64,000 nucleotides of DNA from Bacteroidales bacterium (GTDB lineage Bacteria > Bacteroidota > Bacteroidia > Bacteroidales > F082). Position 1 is the first letter of the stretch. The number at the start of each line of letters is the position of its first letter. Positions 23,877 through 33,015 of the stretch are shown in pieces. A model generated the notes under the pieces. It had not been told where the DNA came from. It did no database searches and saw nothing but the letters and a program-made list of their open reading frames with translations. The DNA is taken from the NCBI GenBank assembly GCA_016285355.1, contig JAEEQP010000018.1, forward strand, positions 4,799 to 68,798. Reading direction: 5' to 3'. Made by a program: the position numbers and the translations under genes.

Positions 23877-25322
23877 ATGAAAGACAATAAAATCATCGGT
23901 CGCAAGTACGAACAACAACTGCTTTCGTCCATCTGCGAGCAACGCGAGGCACGCATGGTGGCGGTGTATGGTCGCCGCAGGGTGGGGAAGACCTTCCTGA
24001 TCAGGGAGTTTTTCCATAACGAGTTCGATTTCATGTTTACAGGTAGCTACGAGGCTCCGATGCAGGTGCAACTCTCGTTTTTCCAGAAGGAATTGCAGAA
24101 ATACTCGGGGCAAGCCCGCCGTCGTCCCGCTAACTGGTTTGAGGCTTTCGAGCAACTACAGTCTTATTTGGAAGGCTTGCAGAAGGAAAAACTCGTCGTC
24201 TTTTTCGATGAACTGCCATGGATGGACACGCCGAAATCCAAGTTCCTGACTGCATTCAGCTATTTTTGGAATGCATGGGCTTCTACCCGAGATGGATTGA
24301 AACTCTTCATTTGCGGCAGTTCCACCTCATGGATGATGAACAAAGTCATCGGCGACAAGGGCGGACTTTACAACCGCTGCTCGCGCACCATCTATCTCGC
24401 GCCTTTCACTTTGGGTGAAGTGGAAGAACAACTTCGGCAGAAAGGCATCGTGTGGTCACGCTATCAGACCACCGAGGCGTACATGATTTTTGGCGGCATA
24501 CCTTATTATATAGACATGCTTGACAAGGACTTGCCTTTTGCCCAAAACATCGACAATCTGTTTTTCAGGCAGGGCGCACCCTTGCGCACAGAATATGATT
24601 TTCTGTTCCGTTCGCTTTTCAAGGACTCGAATCTCGCCCGACAGGTGGTGGAGGAACTGGCCTCAAGTGGGAAAGGCATGACGCAACAGGAACTGAAGGA
24701 GGCACTGAAATTGCCTTCAGGTGGTACACTGACCACTGTATTGAGAGAGCTGCGACTTTGCGATTTTATTAGGGTGTATTCCTCGATGGGAAAGAAAACG
24801 AAAGGTGCTATGTATCAACTCACTGACCTTTTCACGCTGTTTCATTTGCGTTTCTTGGTCAAGCATTCGGGGCAGGATACTCAATATTGGAGCAACCTCG
24901 ATGAGCATTCGCACGATGCTTGGGCGGGCTATGCCTTCGAGAGGGTTTGTCTGCATCATATTCCACAGATTAAGAATAAGTTAGGTATAACAGGAGTGAT
25001 GACCAATGCCTACGCTTGGAGTACAAAACCCATTGAGGACAAGGATGGTGGCAAATGGAGCGGTGTACAAATCGATCTGCTTTTGGAGCGTGCCGATGAG
25101 GTCATCAATGTGTGCGAAATGAAATACAGCAAGCACCAGTACGCCATCACAGAAGCCTACGACAAACATTTGCGTGACAGGTTGGCGACCTTCCGCCATC
25201 ATACGAAATGTAAGGCTGCGCTTCACCTGACTTTTATTACCACTTTCGGCCTGACAAGGAACAAATATTGGAGCAATGTGCAAAGCGAAGTGGTGATGGA
25301 CGATTTGTTTGTTTGTCCATAA
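23877..25322 (+). CDS. ATP-binding protein, archaeal-type ATPase/DUF234 family
   Basis: 481 residues. Walker A GRRRVGKT near 38-45; Walker B VVFFDELPWMD near 110; CGSSTSWMM as sensor-like motif; FGGIPYYIDML; a winged-helix-like region near 265-310 (GMTQQELKEALKLPSGGTL); and a C-terminal PD-(D/E)xK-like pattern QIDLLLERADEVINVCEMKY. Same architecture as the protein at 4307, with clear similarity throughout. A lone gene with promoter at 23844. Unusually it is bracketed by a 114-bp direct repeat on both sides, suggesting that gene and control region moved as one cassette. Function not established; regulation by its own palindromes is inferred. Confidence 0.86.
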   Translation: MKDNKIIGRKYEQQLLSSICEQREARMVAVYGRRRVGKTFLIREFFHNEFDFMFTGSYEAPMQVQLSFFQKELQKYSGQARRRPANWFEAFEQLQSYLEGLQKEKLVVFFDELPWMDTPKSKFLTAFSYFWNAWASTRDGLKLFICGSSTSWMMNKVIGDKGGLYNRCSRTIYLAPFTLGEVEEQLRQKGIVWSRYQTTEAYMIFGGIPYYIDMLDKDLPFAQNIDNLFFRQGAPLRTEYDFLFRSLFKDSNLARQVVEELASSGKGMTQQELKEALKLPSGGTLTTVLRELRLCDFIRVYSSMGKKTKGAMYQLTDLFTLFHLRFLVKHSGQDTQYWSNLDEHSHDAWAGYAFERVCLHHIPQIKNKLGITGVMTNAYAWSTKPIEDKDGGKWSGVQIDLLLERADEVINVCEMKYSKHQYAITEAYDKHLRDRLATFRHHTKCKAALHLTFITTFGLTRNKYWSNVQSEVVMDDLFVCP

Positions 25323-25324
25323 AA

Positions 25325-25438
25325 CATGCTTATATCTTCTCCAAATCGTGCAAAATTTACAAGATTTGGATACACTATAGCCTATACTTTATCCAAATCG
25401 TAGAAAAATTGTGAGATTTGGATGCTATATAAGGGTGC
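25325..25438 (+). repeat. 114-bp direct repeat, right copy
   Basis: Begins 2 bp after the ATPase stop codon and matches 23713-23826 along its full length. It keeps the main inverted pair (TATCCAAATC 25390-25399 with GATTTGGAT 25415-25423). The next promoter, of the glycosyltransferase, is 60 bp further on, so this copy no longer abuts a promoter. Confidence 0.9.
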
Positions 25439-25498
25439 ATCTGTTTGAATTGGGAAACCAAATTTTCGTGTGGGCTTGCTCTGTTCGCAATTTTCCCT

Positions 25499-25506
25499 TA
25501 TCTTTG
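25499..25506 (+). promoter_or_regulatory. -7 box of the glycosyltransferase/pyrC operon
   Basis: TATCTTTG. Transcription would begin near 25513, which leaves almost no leader for an ATG at 25515 and favours the ATG at 25533. Confidence 0.6.
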
Positions 25507-25532
25507 CGCGTTGAATGGAAAACGAATTTGGT

Positions 25533-26267
25533 ATGTCAGAGAATTTGGTCATCATCCCGACTTACAAGGAGAAGGAAAACATCGAGAACATCATCCGCTA
25601 TGTCTTTAACCTGCCTATGGCGTTCGATATTTTGATTATCGACGACAACAGCCCCGACGGCACCGCCGACATCGTGAAAACGCTGATGACGGAGTTCAGC
25701 GACCGATTGTTTATGATTCAGCGGTCGGGCAAGTTGGGCCTTGGAACGGCTTATATCACCGGCTTCAAGTGGGCCTTGGAACGTGACTATCAGTATATCT
25801 TCGAGATGGATGCCGACTTCTCCCACAATCCCGACGACTTGGCAAGGCTGCACGATGCCTGCGCCAATGGTGCGGATTTGGCGATTGGCTCTCGCTACAA
25901 GACTGGGGTCAATGTGGTGAACTGGCCGATGGGGCGTGTGCTGATGTCGTATTACGCTTCGGCCTACGTGCGTTTCGTCACACGGATGAAGGTGCGCGAC
26001 ACCACGGCAGGCTTTGTGTGCTACACGCGCAAGGTACTCGAAACCATAGACTTGGACAGAATCAAGTTCGTGGGCTATGCCTTCCAAATTGAGATGAAAT
26101 ACACCGCTTGGAAACTTGGTTTCAAGATTGAGGAAGTGCCGATTATCTTCACCGACCGCCGCGAGGGACAGTCGAAGATGAGCAAGGGCATTTTCAAGGA
26201 GGCCGTTTTTGGTGTGCTCAACTTGCGTTGGAGAGGCATGACTGGTAAGATTAAACCAAGAAAATGA
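25533..26267 (+). CDS. Polyprenol-phosphate mannosyltransferase-like GT2 glycosyltransferase
   Basis: 244 residues from ATG 25533; an in-frame ATG at 25515 would add six residues but sits at the expected transcription start. GT2/DPM1 pattern: NLVIIPTYKEKENIENII at the N-terminus, the nucleotide-sugar DDNSPDGT, the metal-binding DADFSHNP, GSRYKTGV and the C-terminal DRREGQSKMS. No C-terminal membrane segment, as in the short DPM1-type enzymes. It probably transfers a sugar from a nucleotide donor to a lipid phosphate at the inner face of the membrane. Overlaps the dihydroorotase gene by 4 nt (ATGA), a pairing found in Bacteroidetes. Confidence 0.88.
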   Translation: MSENLVIIPTYKEKENIENIIRYVFNLPMAFDILIIDDNSPDGTADIVKTLMTEFSDRLFMIQRSGKLGLGTAYITGFKWALERDYQYIFEMDADFSHNPDDLARLHDACANGADLAIGSRYKTGVNVVNWPMGRVLMSYYASAYVRFVTRMKVRDTTAGFVCYTRKVLETIDLDRIKFVGYAFQIEMKYTAWKLGFKIEEVPIIFTDRREGQSKMSKGIFKEAVFGVLNLRWRGMTGKIKPRK

Positions 26268-27664
26268 ACTACTATATCAAAAATGCGACACTTGTCAACG
26301 AGGGCCAGACCTTTGTGGCAAGTGTTTTCGTTTCGGACGGCAAGATTGCCAAGATAATACACGAGGGCCAGGACCCTGAGCTTGTCGAAGGGCCGGTTGA
26401 TTCTGTGACGGCGTTTCGACAGGCTCAACGACCTTCAACTCAAGTCATTGATGCCACTGGCAAATATCTGATTCCAGGCGTCATCGATGAGCATGTGCAT
26501 TTCCGTGAGCCAGGTCTTACGTATAAGGCCGACATCTCCACCGAGAGCCATGCAGCCGTGGCTGGCGGCGTGACTTCCTTCATGGACATGCCTAACACGG
26601 TTCCGCAAACCACCACACAAGAGCTTTTGCAACAGAAGTTTGATCTCGCTGCTGAAAAGTCGTTAGCCAACTATTCCTTTTATCTCGGTGCCACCAACGA
26701 CAATCTTTCAGAAGTGGTGAAGACCGACCCAAAGAAAATCTGTGGCATCAAGGTCTTTATGGGCAGCAGCACAGGCAATATGCTGGTGGACAAAGATGAG
26801 GTTTTGGAGGCTTTGTTCAAGGAGTCGCCCTGCCTGATTGCAGCGCATTGCGAGGACGAGGAACTGATTCAGCACAACTCGGAGTTATATAATGAGATGG
26901 TGAGTAGAGAAATTGTTGAGTCTAAAGCCACTTTGCATCCCAAGATACGCACTGAGACGGCTTGTTACGTGTCTTCTTCAAAGGCTGTCGATTTGGCCTT
27001 GAAAACGGATGCCAAGCTCCATATCCTGCACATCTCAACGGCGAAAGAACTGGAATTGTTTAGGAATGACATTCCTTTGAAAGATAAGAAGATAACCGCT
27101 GAAACATGCCCACATTACCTGCGTTTTTGCGACGATGACTACAGAAAAATGAAATTCGCTATCAAATGCAATCCGGCCATCAAGGCGGAAAAGAACAAGG
27201 TGGCGCTGATGGATGCAATCAAAAACGGACTGATTGACACCATCGGCTCCGACCACGCGCCGCATCGCCGCAACGAGAAATACACCGGGAACTATTTCAC
27301 CAGCAAGTCGGGATTCGCGTCCATCCAACATTCGTTGGAGGTGATGCTGGAATGGGTTCACAAGGGTGAGCTGACTTTCCCTCAAGTGGTGCAGTTGATG
27401 TGTCACAATCCGGCCATCTTGTACCAAATCGACCGTCGAGGTTTTCTCCGCGAAGGCTACTATGCCGACTTGGCTCTTGTGGATTTGAATGACAAACATT
27501 TGATTTCGACCGCTAATGAGTACACCAAATGTCATTGGACTCCATACAAACGTTTATGGATGCTTTCTCACGTGACACACACTTTCGTGAATGGCAACTT
27601 GGTCTATGAAAACGGCATTTTCCATGAAGAGGAAAGAGGCTCCAGATTGTGTTTCAACAGATGA
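26264..27664 (+). CDS. pyrC: Dihydroorotase with in-frame repeat insertion
   Basis: 466 residues; converts carbamoyl aspartate to dihydroorotate in pyrimidine synthesis. Amidohydrolase motifs: HVHFREPGL (first metal ligands), GVTSFMDMPNT, AAHCEDEEL, HILHISTA, and TIGSDHAPH with the catalytic Asp. The odd point is residues about 36-59 (QDPELVEGPVDSVT followed by AFRQAQRPST): they are encoded by a dispersed repeat (26371-26435) also found between genes elsewhere in this window, and they interrupt the short strand region before VIDATGKYL. Without them the protein would be about 442 residues, the usual length. The frame remains open and the active site is intact, so the enzyme is probably functional with a surface loop added. 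Confidence 0.92.
   Translation: MNYYIKNATLVNEGQTFVASVFVSDGKIAKIIHEGQDPELVEGPVDSVTAFRQAQRPSTQVIDATGKYLIPGVIDEHVHFREPGLTYKADISTESHAAVAGGVTSFMDMPNTVPQTTTQELLQQKFDLAAEKSLANYSFYLGATNDNLSEVVKTDPKKICGIKVFMGSSTGNMLVDKDEVLEALFKESPCLIAAHCEDEELIQHNSELYNEMVSREIVESKATLHPKIRTETACYVSSSKAVDLALKTDAKLHILHISTAKELELFRNDIPLKDKKITAETCPHYLRFCDDDYRKMKFAIKCNPAIKAEKNKVALMDAIKNGLIDTIGSDHAPHRRNEKYTGNYFTSKSGFASIQHSLEVMLEWVHKGELTFPQVVQLMCHNPAILYQIDRRGFLREGYYADLALVDLNDKHLISTANEYTKCHWTPYKRLWMLSHVTHTFVNGNLVYENGIFHEEERGSRLCFNR
26371..26435. repeat. Dispersed repeat inserted within pyrC
   Basis: CCTGAGCTTGTCGAAGGGCC and GTTTCGACAGGCTCAACGACC are the same unit as in the intergenic hairpins at 17217, 35016 and 50781, but arranged diverging instead of converging. 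The insertion is in frame and lacks stops. Confidence 0.85.
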
Positions 27665-27687
27665 AAATGATTTAAAATGAAGTAGAT

Positions 27688-28104
27688 ATGAAGAAATGGT
27701 TTTTATTCTTGGTAATGGCTTTGATGCTCGGTTCTTGTTCTGCCCAGCTGACCGAAAAAGTGGAGGCCAGGTTTCCCAATGGCCAACCTGAGGTTGTGCA
27801 CTATTACGACAAGAACAATAATTGCGTGAAGGAGACCGAATACTATGCCTCAGGGCAGGTGAAGATGGAAGGCGGGATGAAAGACGGCAAATGGGAAGGC
27901 AAGTGGGTGGCTTATTTCCCAGATGGCCGGATGCAGAGCGTCGGCTATTTCGAAAATGGTTTACGCACTGGACAAGCCACCGTTTGGCAGGAGAACGGCA
28001 ACCTCCTTCAGGAAGGTTTCTATAAGGAAGGCAAGCACTGCGGCAAGTGGAAATTCTACGACGAGCAGGGTGACATTATCAAGGAAGTTGATTTCGGGGA
28101 ATAA
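27688..28104 (+). CDS. MORN-repeat (YwqK-type) lipoprotein
   Basis: 138 residues. Lipoprotein signal ending MLGSCSAQ. Four to five MORN-like repeats of the YwqK type follow: YYASGQVKMEGGMKDGKWEG, YFPDGRMQSVGYFENGLRTG, WQENGNLLQEGFYKEGKHCG, KWKFYDEQGDI. Database names such as toxin-antitoxin antitoxin component YwqK are inherited labels; nothing here indicates a toxin. Probably a surface or periplasmic structural repeat protein. 23 bp after pyrC and 3 bp from the convergent patatin gene. Confidence 0.8.
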   Translation: MKKWFLFLVMALMLGSCSAQLTEKVEARFPNGQPEVVHYYDKNNNCVKETEYYASGQVKMEGGMKDGKWEGKWVAYFPDGRMQSVGYFENGLRTGQATVWQENGNLLQEGFYKEGKHCGKWKFYDEQGDIIKEVDFGE

Positions 28105-28107
28105 AGC

Positions 28108-29244
28108 TCATTTGTTGTGTTTCTCTTCGTCGTTGTTGTACCACTCCAAATAAGCTTTTGTGTGGCTGATACCTGATTCAACCAGTTTTTGCTTTCTTGA
28201 GTCGGAAATATCGAAGTCCAAGGAACTGACACCGAGTGTGTCAATGTATACAGTACGTTGCCAGTCGTCACTGTGCAGGTGTACGTTGTTTTGGAAGTCA
28301 ATCAGTGTAGTGACGAGGGCTGTAGTGTAAGATATGATGTCGTCGATTTTTTTCGTCTTGGGTTTGGCATTGGGATCGAGAAACAAATTGATATCCTCGT
28401 TAGCATCCAACCTGAAGCCCAAGGTTTCCTTGTTGTATACAAATTCATTGACATCGTTAATGTCCCTCTCCAACGTTATGATGTTTTTCTCCTTCAGTTT
28501 CTTGTTAATTTTTTTGTAATATTCAGTCTTTCTGGCATTCACTTCGTCAACAACGTAATCCTTGCGGTCGAAGACTTTGATGGCATAGTTTTCGAGCAAA
28601 CCGCCATCAACATAGATGTGGTCGTCTCCCTTGATGCCTTTCACTGCGGCGAAAATCAGGGGAATAGACATGGAGATGCGGGCAGCATCAGCCACTTTCA
28701 CATCTGGAGTGGTAGCGGCACTGAATACCTTGGAGAGGCCTGTCGAAAGGTCAGCACCAATCAAGTAGATGTCGCGGAAGGGCTTGCCCTCTTGCCTCAT
28801 TTTTTCGATGTCTTTGAAGGTGACTTCTCCGTCGCCGGTCTTGGCTTTGATGTATCCGGCCATAAGGTCGCGGAAAAATTCGCCTTTGTACCAACCATAG
28901 TCTTCAATGAGTCGCCCTGTATTGCGGATCAAGCCCCAGGATTTGTCCAGGAAATTCCTGAATTTGATGTTCCAAAGGACGTCTTTCATCTCTTCGGCAG
29001 TATAGCTCAAACCGACGAGCACTGCTACCATTGCGCCAGCGGAAGTTCCGGCCACGCGTTCGATGTTTTGGAGAATACCTTCTTCGTTGAGCACATCAAG
29101 GGCACCCACGTAAGCAATACCTTTCACGCCACCGCCTTCAAAGACGAGGTTCTTGAAATGATACTTTGGGGGATTGCTTGCACCATTTGTGTTGCTTTCA
29201 TTGTTTTTTATGATGGCCTTTAGTTTTTTAGTGTTTCCGCTCAT
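28108..29244 (-). CDS. Patatin-like phospholipase
   Basis: 378 residues. Patatin features: the oxyanion-hole FEGGGVKGIAY, the nucleophile elbow GTSAGA (GxSxG), and DGGLLENYAI with the catalytic Asp. No signal peptide or membrane segment, so a cytoplasmic or secreted lipid acyl hydrolase. The C-terminal third (about 270-378) is charged and not conserved in the core family. It lies 21 bp after cysS on the same strand and may be co-transcribed with it. Some patatins act as effectors of anti-phage systems (CBASS CapV), but no cyclase gene is near, so a housekeeping lipid role is as likely. Confidence 0.85.
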   Translation of the reverse strand: MSGNTKKLKAIIKNNESNTNGASNPPKYHFKNLVFEGGGVKGIAYVGALDVLNEEGILQNIERVAGTSAGAMVAVLVGLSYTAEEMKDVLWNIKFRNFLDKSWGLIRNTGRLIEDYGWYKGEFFRDLMAGYIKAKTGDGEVTFKDIEKMRQEGKPFRDIYLIGADLSTGLSKVFSAATTPDVKVADAARISMSIPLIFAAVKGIKGDDHIYVDGGLLENYAIKVFDRKDYVVDEVNARKTEYYKKINKKLKEKNIITLERDINDVNEFVYNKETLGFRLDANEDINLFLDPNAKPKTKKIDDIISYTTALVTTLIDFQNNVHLHSDDWQRTVYIDTLGVSSLDFDISDSRKQKLVESGISHTKAYLEWYNNDEEKHNK

Positions 29245-29265
29245 AATATATTGATTTATAGTGTT

Positions 29266-30756
29266 TTATTCTATTACCCAGCTTGTGCCTTCCTTGCCGT
29301 CCTTCAGGGTGATGTGAAGTTTGGCCAACTCGTCGCGGATTTTGTCGCTGGTGGCCCAGTCCTTGTTGGCGCGGGCTTGTTTGCGGATGTCGATGATGGT
29401 TTGCATCAGGCCGTCGACAACGGCACCGTTTCCTTCAGAAGCGTTGCTCTCCACCAAGCCCAAAATGTCGAAGACGAAGTCTTGGAACAACTTGTTGACC
29501 AAAGCCAACTCCTCAGCATTGATTTGTGCCTTGCCGTCCTTGACGGTGTTGACGATACGCACGGCCTCGAAGAGATTGGCGATGACAATGGGACTGTTGA
29601 AGTCATCGTTCATGGCGTCGTAGCAGGCATCGACAATCTTTTGGATGTCGAGGTTGGCGGCACCATCAGTGGCTTTCAACGCCTTGGCTGCCTTCACGGC
29701 TTCCATCAGGCGGTTGTAACCTTTTTCAGCGGCTTGTAGGGCTTCATTGCTGAAGTCCAAAGTGCTACGGTAGTGGGCTTGCAGGATGAAGAAGCGGATG
29801 GTCATGGGGCTGTAAGGCTGTGCGATCATCTCCTCGCCCTTGGCGTTGATGTGGCTGCCGTTGAAGAACTCATCCAAGGTGATGAAGTTGCCTAATGACT
29901 TGCCCATCTTCTGTCCGCCGATGGTGATCATGTTATTGTGCATCCAATACACCACTGGTTGCTTGCCGTTGGCGGCCATGCTTTGTGCAATCTCCGACTC
30001 GTGGTGCGGGAACATGAGGTCCATGCCGCCACCATGGATGTCGAAGGTCTCGCCAAGGTACTTGCAACCCATAGCCGAGCATTCCATGTGCCAGCCTGGG
30101 AAACCGTCACTCCAAGGCGAGGGCCAACGCATGATGTGTGCTGGTTCAGCTTTTTTCCACAGGGCAAAGTCGACGGGGTTGTGTTTCTCCTCTTGACCGC
30201 TCAACTCACGCGTGGTGTTGAGCATTTCCTCGAAATTGCGTCCTGAAAGGATACCGTAAGGGTGCTCCTTATTATATTTCTCGATGTCGAAATACACCGA
30301 GCCGTTCTCCACGTAGGCATAGCCGTGGTCGAGAATCTTTTGCACCATCGCAATCTGCTCGATGATATGTCCCGAGGCGTGCGGCTCAATCGAAGGACGC
30401 AGCACGTTGAGTTTGTCCATGGCAGCGTGGTAGCGGTTGGTGTAGTATTGTGCCACCTCCATGGGCTCGAGGTTTTCGAGGCGGGCTTTTTTTGCGATTT
30501 TGTCCTCGCCTTCGTCCGCATCGTGTTCCAAGTGACCCACGTCGGTGATGTTGCGCACATAGCGCACCTTATAGCCAAGGTGTTTCAAATACCTGAAAAC
30601 CAAGTCGAAAGTGATGGCTGGACGGGCATGGCCAAGGTGCGCATCGCCATAGACGGTAGGACCGCAGACGTACATGCCCACATGCGGGGCGTTCAAGGGT
30701 TTGAAAGGTTGTTTGCAGCGCGAGAGGCTGTTGTAAATATATAAGGTACCGTTCAT
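29266..30756 (-). CDS. cysS: Cysteine--tRNA ligase
   Basis: 496 residues, usual length. Attaches cysteine to tRNA-Cys. Motifs: zinc-binding Cys in [18 protein letters not shown], which also holds the HIGH-type HLGH; the second zinc segment WHMECSAMG; and KMGKSLGN in place of KMSKS. The start at 30756 ([11 protein letters not shown]) is preferred over the longer in-frame start, since the -7 box TACTTTTG lies at 30782-30789 on the minus strand. Confidence 0.95.
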   Translation of the reverse strand: MNGTLYIYNSLSRCKQPFKPLNAPHVGMYVCGPTVYGDAHLGHARPAITFDLVFRYLKHLGYKVRYVRNITDVGHLEHDADEGEDKIAKKARLENLEPMEVAQYYTNRYHAAMDKLNVLRPSIEPHASGHIIEQIAMVQKILDHGYAYVENGSVYFDIEKYNKEHPYGILSGRNFEEMLNTTRELSGQEEKHNPVDFALWKKAEPAHIMRWPSPWSDGFPGWHMECSAMGCKYLGETFDIHGGGMDLMFPHHESEIAQSMAANGKQPVVYWMHNNMITIGGQKMGKSLGNFITLDEFFNGSHINAKGEEMIAQPYSPMTIRFFILQAHYRSTLDFSNEALQAAEKGYNRLMEAVKAAKALKATDGAANLDIQKIVDACYDAMNDDFNSPIVIANLFEAVRIVNTVKDGKAQINAEELALVNKLFQDFVFDILGLVESNASEGNGAVVDGLMQTIIDIRKQARANKDWATSDKIRDELAKLHITLKDGKEGTSWVIE

Positions 30757-30781
30757 CTTATGAAAAATTTGATATTTGCTG

Positions 30782-30789
30782 CAAAAGTA
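30782..30789 (-). promoter_or_regulatory. -7 box of cysS
   Basis: TACTTTTG on the minus strand, 25 bp before the cysS ATG. Confidence 0.55.
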
Positions 30790-30980
30790 CAAAATAAAGT
30801 TTGAACTCTGAAAAAAACTCTTATAGTGAAAAGTTACAAGGTCGTGATTTCATCGAATTATTTCTGGTTCTTGCCATCCTCTTTCAATTCTCTGTATTAC
30901 TTATTAGTCTTATTTATATTTTATAGCTTCAACAACAAAGTTATAAAAAGAGCGACGGGGTTGTTAGAAGCAAGCACTTT

Positions 30981-31292
30981 TCACGGTCTATAGTTTAACT
31001 TGTTTTGAATGACTAGGAGTTTGCTGTATTCTATGTTGCTGATATTCATTTGTATTTCGATGTATTGTCGGATAAGTTTGTTTGTGTTTTCGACGGTACC
31101 TTTTTGCTAGGATGAGTAGGGGCCCGCGAAGAGGACAGGAGCGTAGAGGGCGTTGGAGCGTCTGTTCCTTTTCAGCTCCTTGCTGACCGTCGCCTGCGAG
31201 ACTTCTATGGCTCGGGCTATTTCCGCCTGCGTCTTTTTGTCTTTCCTTATTTGATGAATTGTGTACCTTTGCGTCTCGTTAAGATGTTGCAT
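30981..31292 (-). pseudogene. IS30-family transposase remnant with internal deletion
   Basis: On the minus strand, MQHLNETQRYTIHQIRKDKK and QAEIARAIEVSQATVSKELK form the N-terminal helix-turn-helix of IS30 transposases. At about 31107 this frame stops; directly after it (31109 downward) another frame reads KGTVENTNKLIRQYIE ... QNKLNYRP, the conserved C-terminal end of the same family, stopping at 30981. The catalytic DDE core between them, some 200 residues, has been deleted. The element cannot transpose. It lies beside tRNA-Ala. The rest of 30790-30980 shows no gene. Confidence 0.8.
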
Positions 31293-31461
31293 ATTGCTTT
31301 TGTTTTGAAGACCGCAAATGTGGCATTTTTTCCGATAACCCTGTCGCTTCCAGTGGGTTATTTGTCCCTTCCTTTATAACTTTTTAAGTTGAACTTACAT
31401 ATTAGCCCCCAAATGTCTATTAGCCTGAAAAATTCGCTGTCCTCGCTGACCCGTAAAACAA

Positions 31462-31492
31462 CAAAAAACCCGCCGAAAAATCAGCGGGCTTT
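31462..31492 (-). terminator. Terminator of tRNA-Ala
   Basis: On the minus strand, AAAGCCCGCTGATTTTTCGG and CGGGTTTTTT: a 6-7 bp GC stem followed by T residues, just after the tRNA 3' end. Confidence 0.8.
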
Positions 31493-31498
31493 CGTTTG

Positions 31499-31572
<74 letters not shown>

Positions 31573-31675
31573 TCATTTGCGGCTGCAAAAATACAACATT
31601 TTTCATTCCGCCAAACATTTTTCCGAAATTTTTTCAATTTTTTCTTCAGAATACCTTTAAAGTCCAATAAAGCTG

Positions 31676-31683
31676 TACTTTTG
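31676..31683 (+). promoter_or_regulatory. -7 box of the serine dehydratase gene
   Basis: TACTTTTG, giving a leader of about 65 nt before the ATG at 31757. Confidence 0.55.
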
Positions 31684-31691
31684 CACTCGTT

Positions 31692-31740
31692 AAAGTCCTG
31701 AAAGGGCAATTCAATTACACCCCGATGCGTAGCTTCGGGC
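31692..31740 (+). repeat. Dispersed ~49-bp repeat in the serine dehydratase leader
   Basis: AAAGTCCTGAAAGGGC ... CACCCCGATGCGTAGCTTCGGG resembles 53022-53070 (AAAGTCCCGAAGGGAC ... CACCCCGATATGCAATGTCGGG). Each has two small hairpins joined by an AT-rich spacer. This copy lies between promoter and start codon, so it is transcribed in the 5' leader. Confidence 0.65.
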
Positions 31741-31756
31741 ACTAATATCATCGACC

Positions 31757-32959
31757 ATGAAAACCATAAAAGACATTTATAAAATAGGTATAGGCCCCTC
31801 AAGCAGCCATACCATGGCCCCACAGAGAGCCGCAGCTATTTTCAACGAACGTTATCCCAATGCCGCTTCCTTTGAGGTGACGCTGTATGGCAGCCTCGCC
31901 GCCACAGGCAAGGGCCACATGACCGACTGGGCCATCCTCAACACCCTGCGAGCCCCGACCGAAATCGTCTGGCACCCCGACATTGTACTGCCTTTCCATC
32001 CTAACGGAATGCTGTTCAAGGCTTTCGATGAGGCCAAGGAACTGTTAGGGGAGTGGACGGTTTTCAGTATTGGTGGAGGTAATTTAGCCGAGGAAGGCAA
32101 GCAGAGCGAACAACCCGACATCTATCCGCTCACCAAGATGACCGACATCCTCGGTTGGTGCGAGAAGCGGGGCAGGACGTATTGGGAATATGTCTACGAA
32201 TACGAGAACCAACAGGAGATCGAGGACTGTCTGAAAGAGGTGTGGGAAGTAATGAAAGCTGCCGTGGAGCGCGGCTTGCAGGCTGAGGGCGTGTTGCCTG
32301 GGCCGCTCAACCTGAGCCGTAAGGCCGCCATGTACCACATCAAGGCTTCCGGCTATACGCATACCCTGAAGAGCCGTGGCTTGGTGTATTCATACGCCTT
32401 GGCTGTTTCAGAGGAGAATGCTTCTGGCGGGCGCATCGTCACCGCTCCGACATGTGGCTCTTGTGGTGTGATGCCTGCAGTGCTTTATCATCTCTCAAAA
32501 AGCTATGAGTTCACGGAGCAACGTATTATCCGCGCTTTGGTGACTGCGGGTTTGGTGGGTAATATCGTGCGTACCAATGCCTCCATTTCGGGTGCCGAGG
32601 TGGGCTGTCAAGGCGAGGTGGGCGTGGCTTGCGCTATGGCTGCCGCTGCCGCCAATCAATTGTTTGGGGGAAGTCCTGCGCAAATAGAATATGCTGCCGA
32701 GATGGCTTTGGAACATCACTTGGGCATGACCTGTGACCCGGTGTGCGGCTTGGTGCAGATTCCCTGCATCGAGCGCAATGCCTACGCTGCCGCCCGAGCC
32801 TTGGATTCCAACATCTATTCCACCTTCTCCGACGGTCGCCATCGCGTGTCGTTCGACAAGGTGGTGGAGACGATGAAAGAGACAGGTAAGGATATTCCTT
32901 CTTTATATAAAGAGACCTCGCAAGGCGGTTTGGCACGCGATTATGAGCAAATGGGATGA
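31757..32959 (+). CDS. sdaA: L-serine ammonia-lyase (iron-sulfur type)
   Basis: 400 residues in one chain, alpha and beta domains fused. Deaminates L-serine to pyruvate and ammonia. N-terminal beta domain: [13 protein letters not shown] at 11-23 and [14 protein letters not shown]-terminal alpha domain: [18 protein letters not shown] with one cluster Cys, then [20 protein letters not shown] with further Cys ligands of the 4Fe-4S cluster. All the signature Cys are present. It is followed by biotin carboxylase and acyl-CoA dehydrogenase genes, so the region collects amino-acid catabolic functions, although each gene appears to have its own promoter. Confidence 0.93.
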   Translation: MKTIKDIYKIGIGPSSSHTMAPQRAAAIFNERYPNAASFEVTLYGSLAATGKGHMTDWAILNTLRAPTEIVWHPDIVLPFHPNGMLFKAFDEAKELLGEWTVFSIGGGNLAEEGKQSEQPDIYPLTKMTDILGWCEKRGRTYWEYVYEYENQQEIEDCLKEVWEVMKAAVERGLQAEGVLPGPLNLSRKAAMYHIKASGYTHTLKSRGLVYSYALAVSEENASGGRIVTAPTCGSCGVMPAVLYHLSKSYEFTEQRIIRALVTAGLVGNIVRTNASISGAEVGCQGEVGVACAMAAAAANQLFGGSPAQIEYAAEMALEHHLGMTCDPVCGLVQIPCIERNAYAAARALDSNIYSTFSDGRHRVSFDKVVETMKETGKDIPSLYKETSQGGLARDYEQMG

Positions 32960-32987
32960 AATAGTTTTGTTTTCTGTAGAAAAAGAC

Positions 32988-32995
32988 TAATTTTG
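32988..32995 (+). promoter_or_regulatory. -7 box of the biotin carboxylase gene
   Basis: TAATTTTG, 20 bp before the ATG at 33016. Confidence 0.55.
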
Positions 32996-33015
32996 CGGTG
33001 TTATTTGTTGAACCC

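Noticed and set aside
27688..28104. Toxin-antitoxin antitoxin (YwqK label)
   Set aside because: It is a lipoprotein made of MORN repeats with no toxin gene beside it; the label is a database relic.
28258..29223. 321-codon plus-strand frame
   Set aside because: Opposite the patatin gene, whose GxSxG and Asp motifs are on the minus strand.
28108..29244. CBASS phospholipase effector (CapV)
   Set aside because: No CD-NTase or ubiquitin-like CBASS genes are adjacent; the neighbour is cysS.
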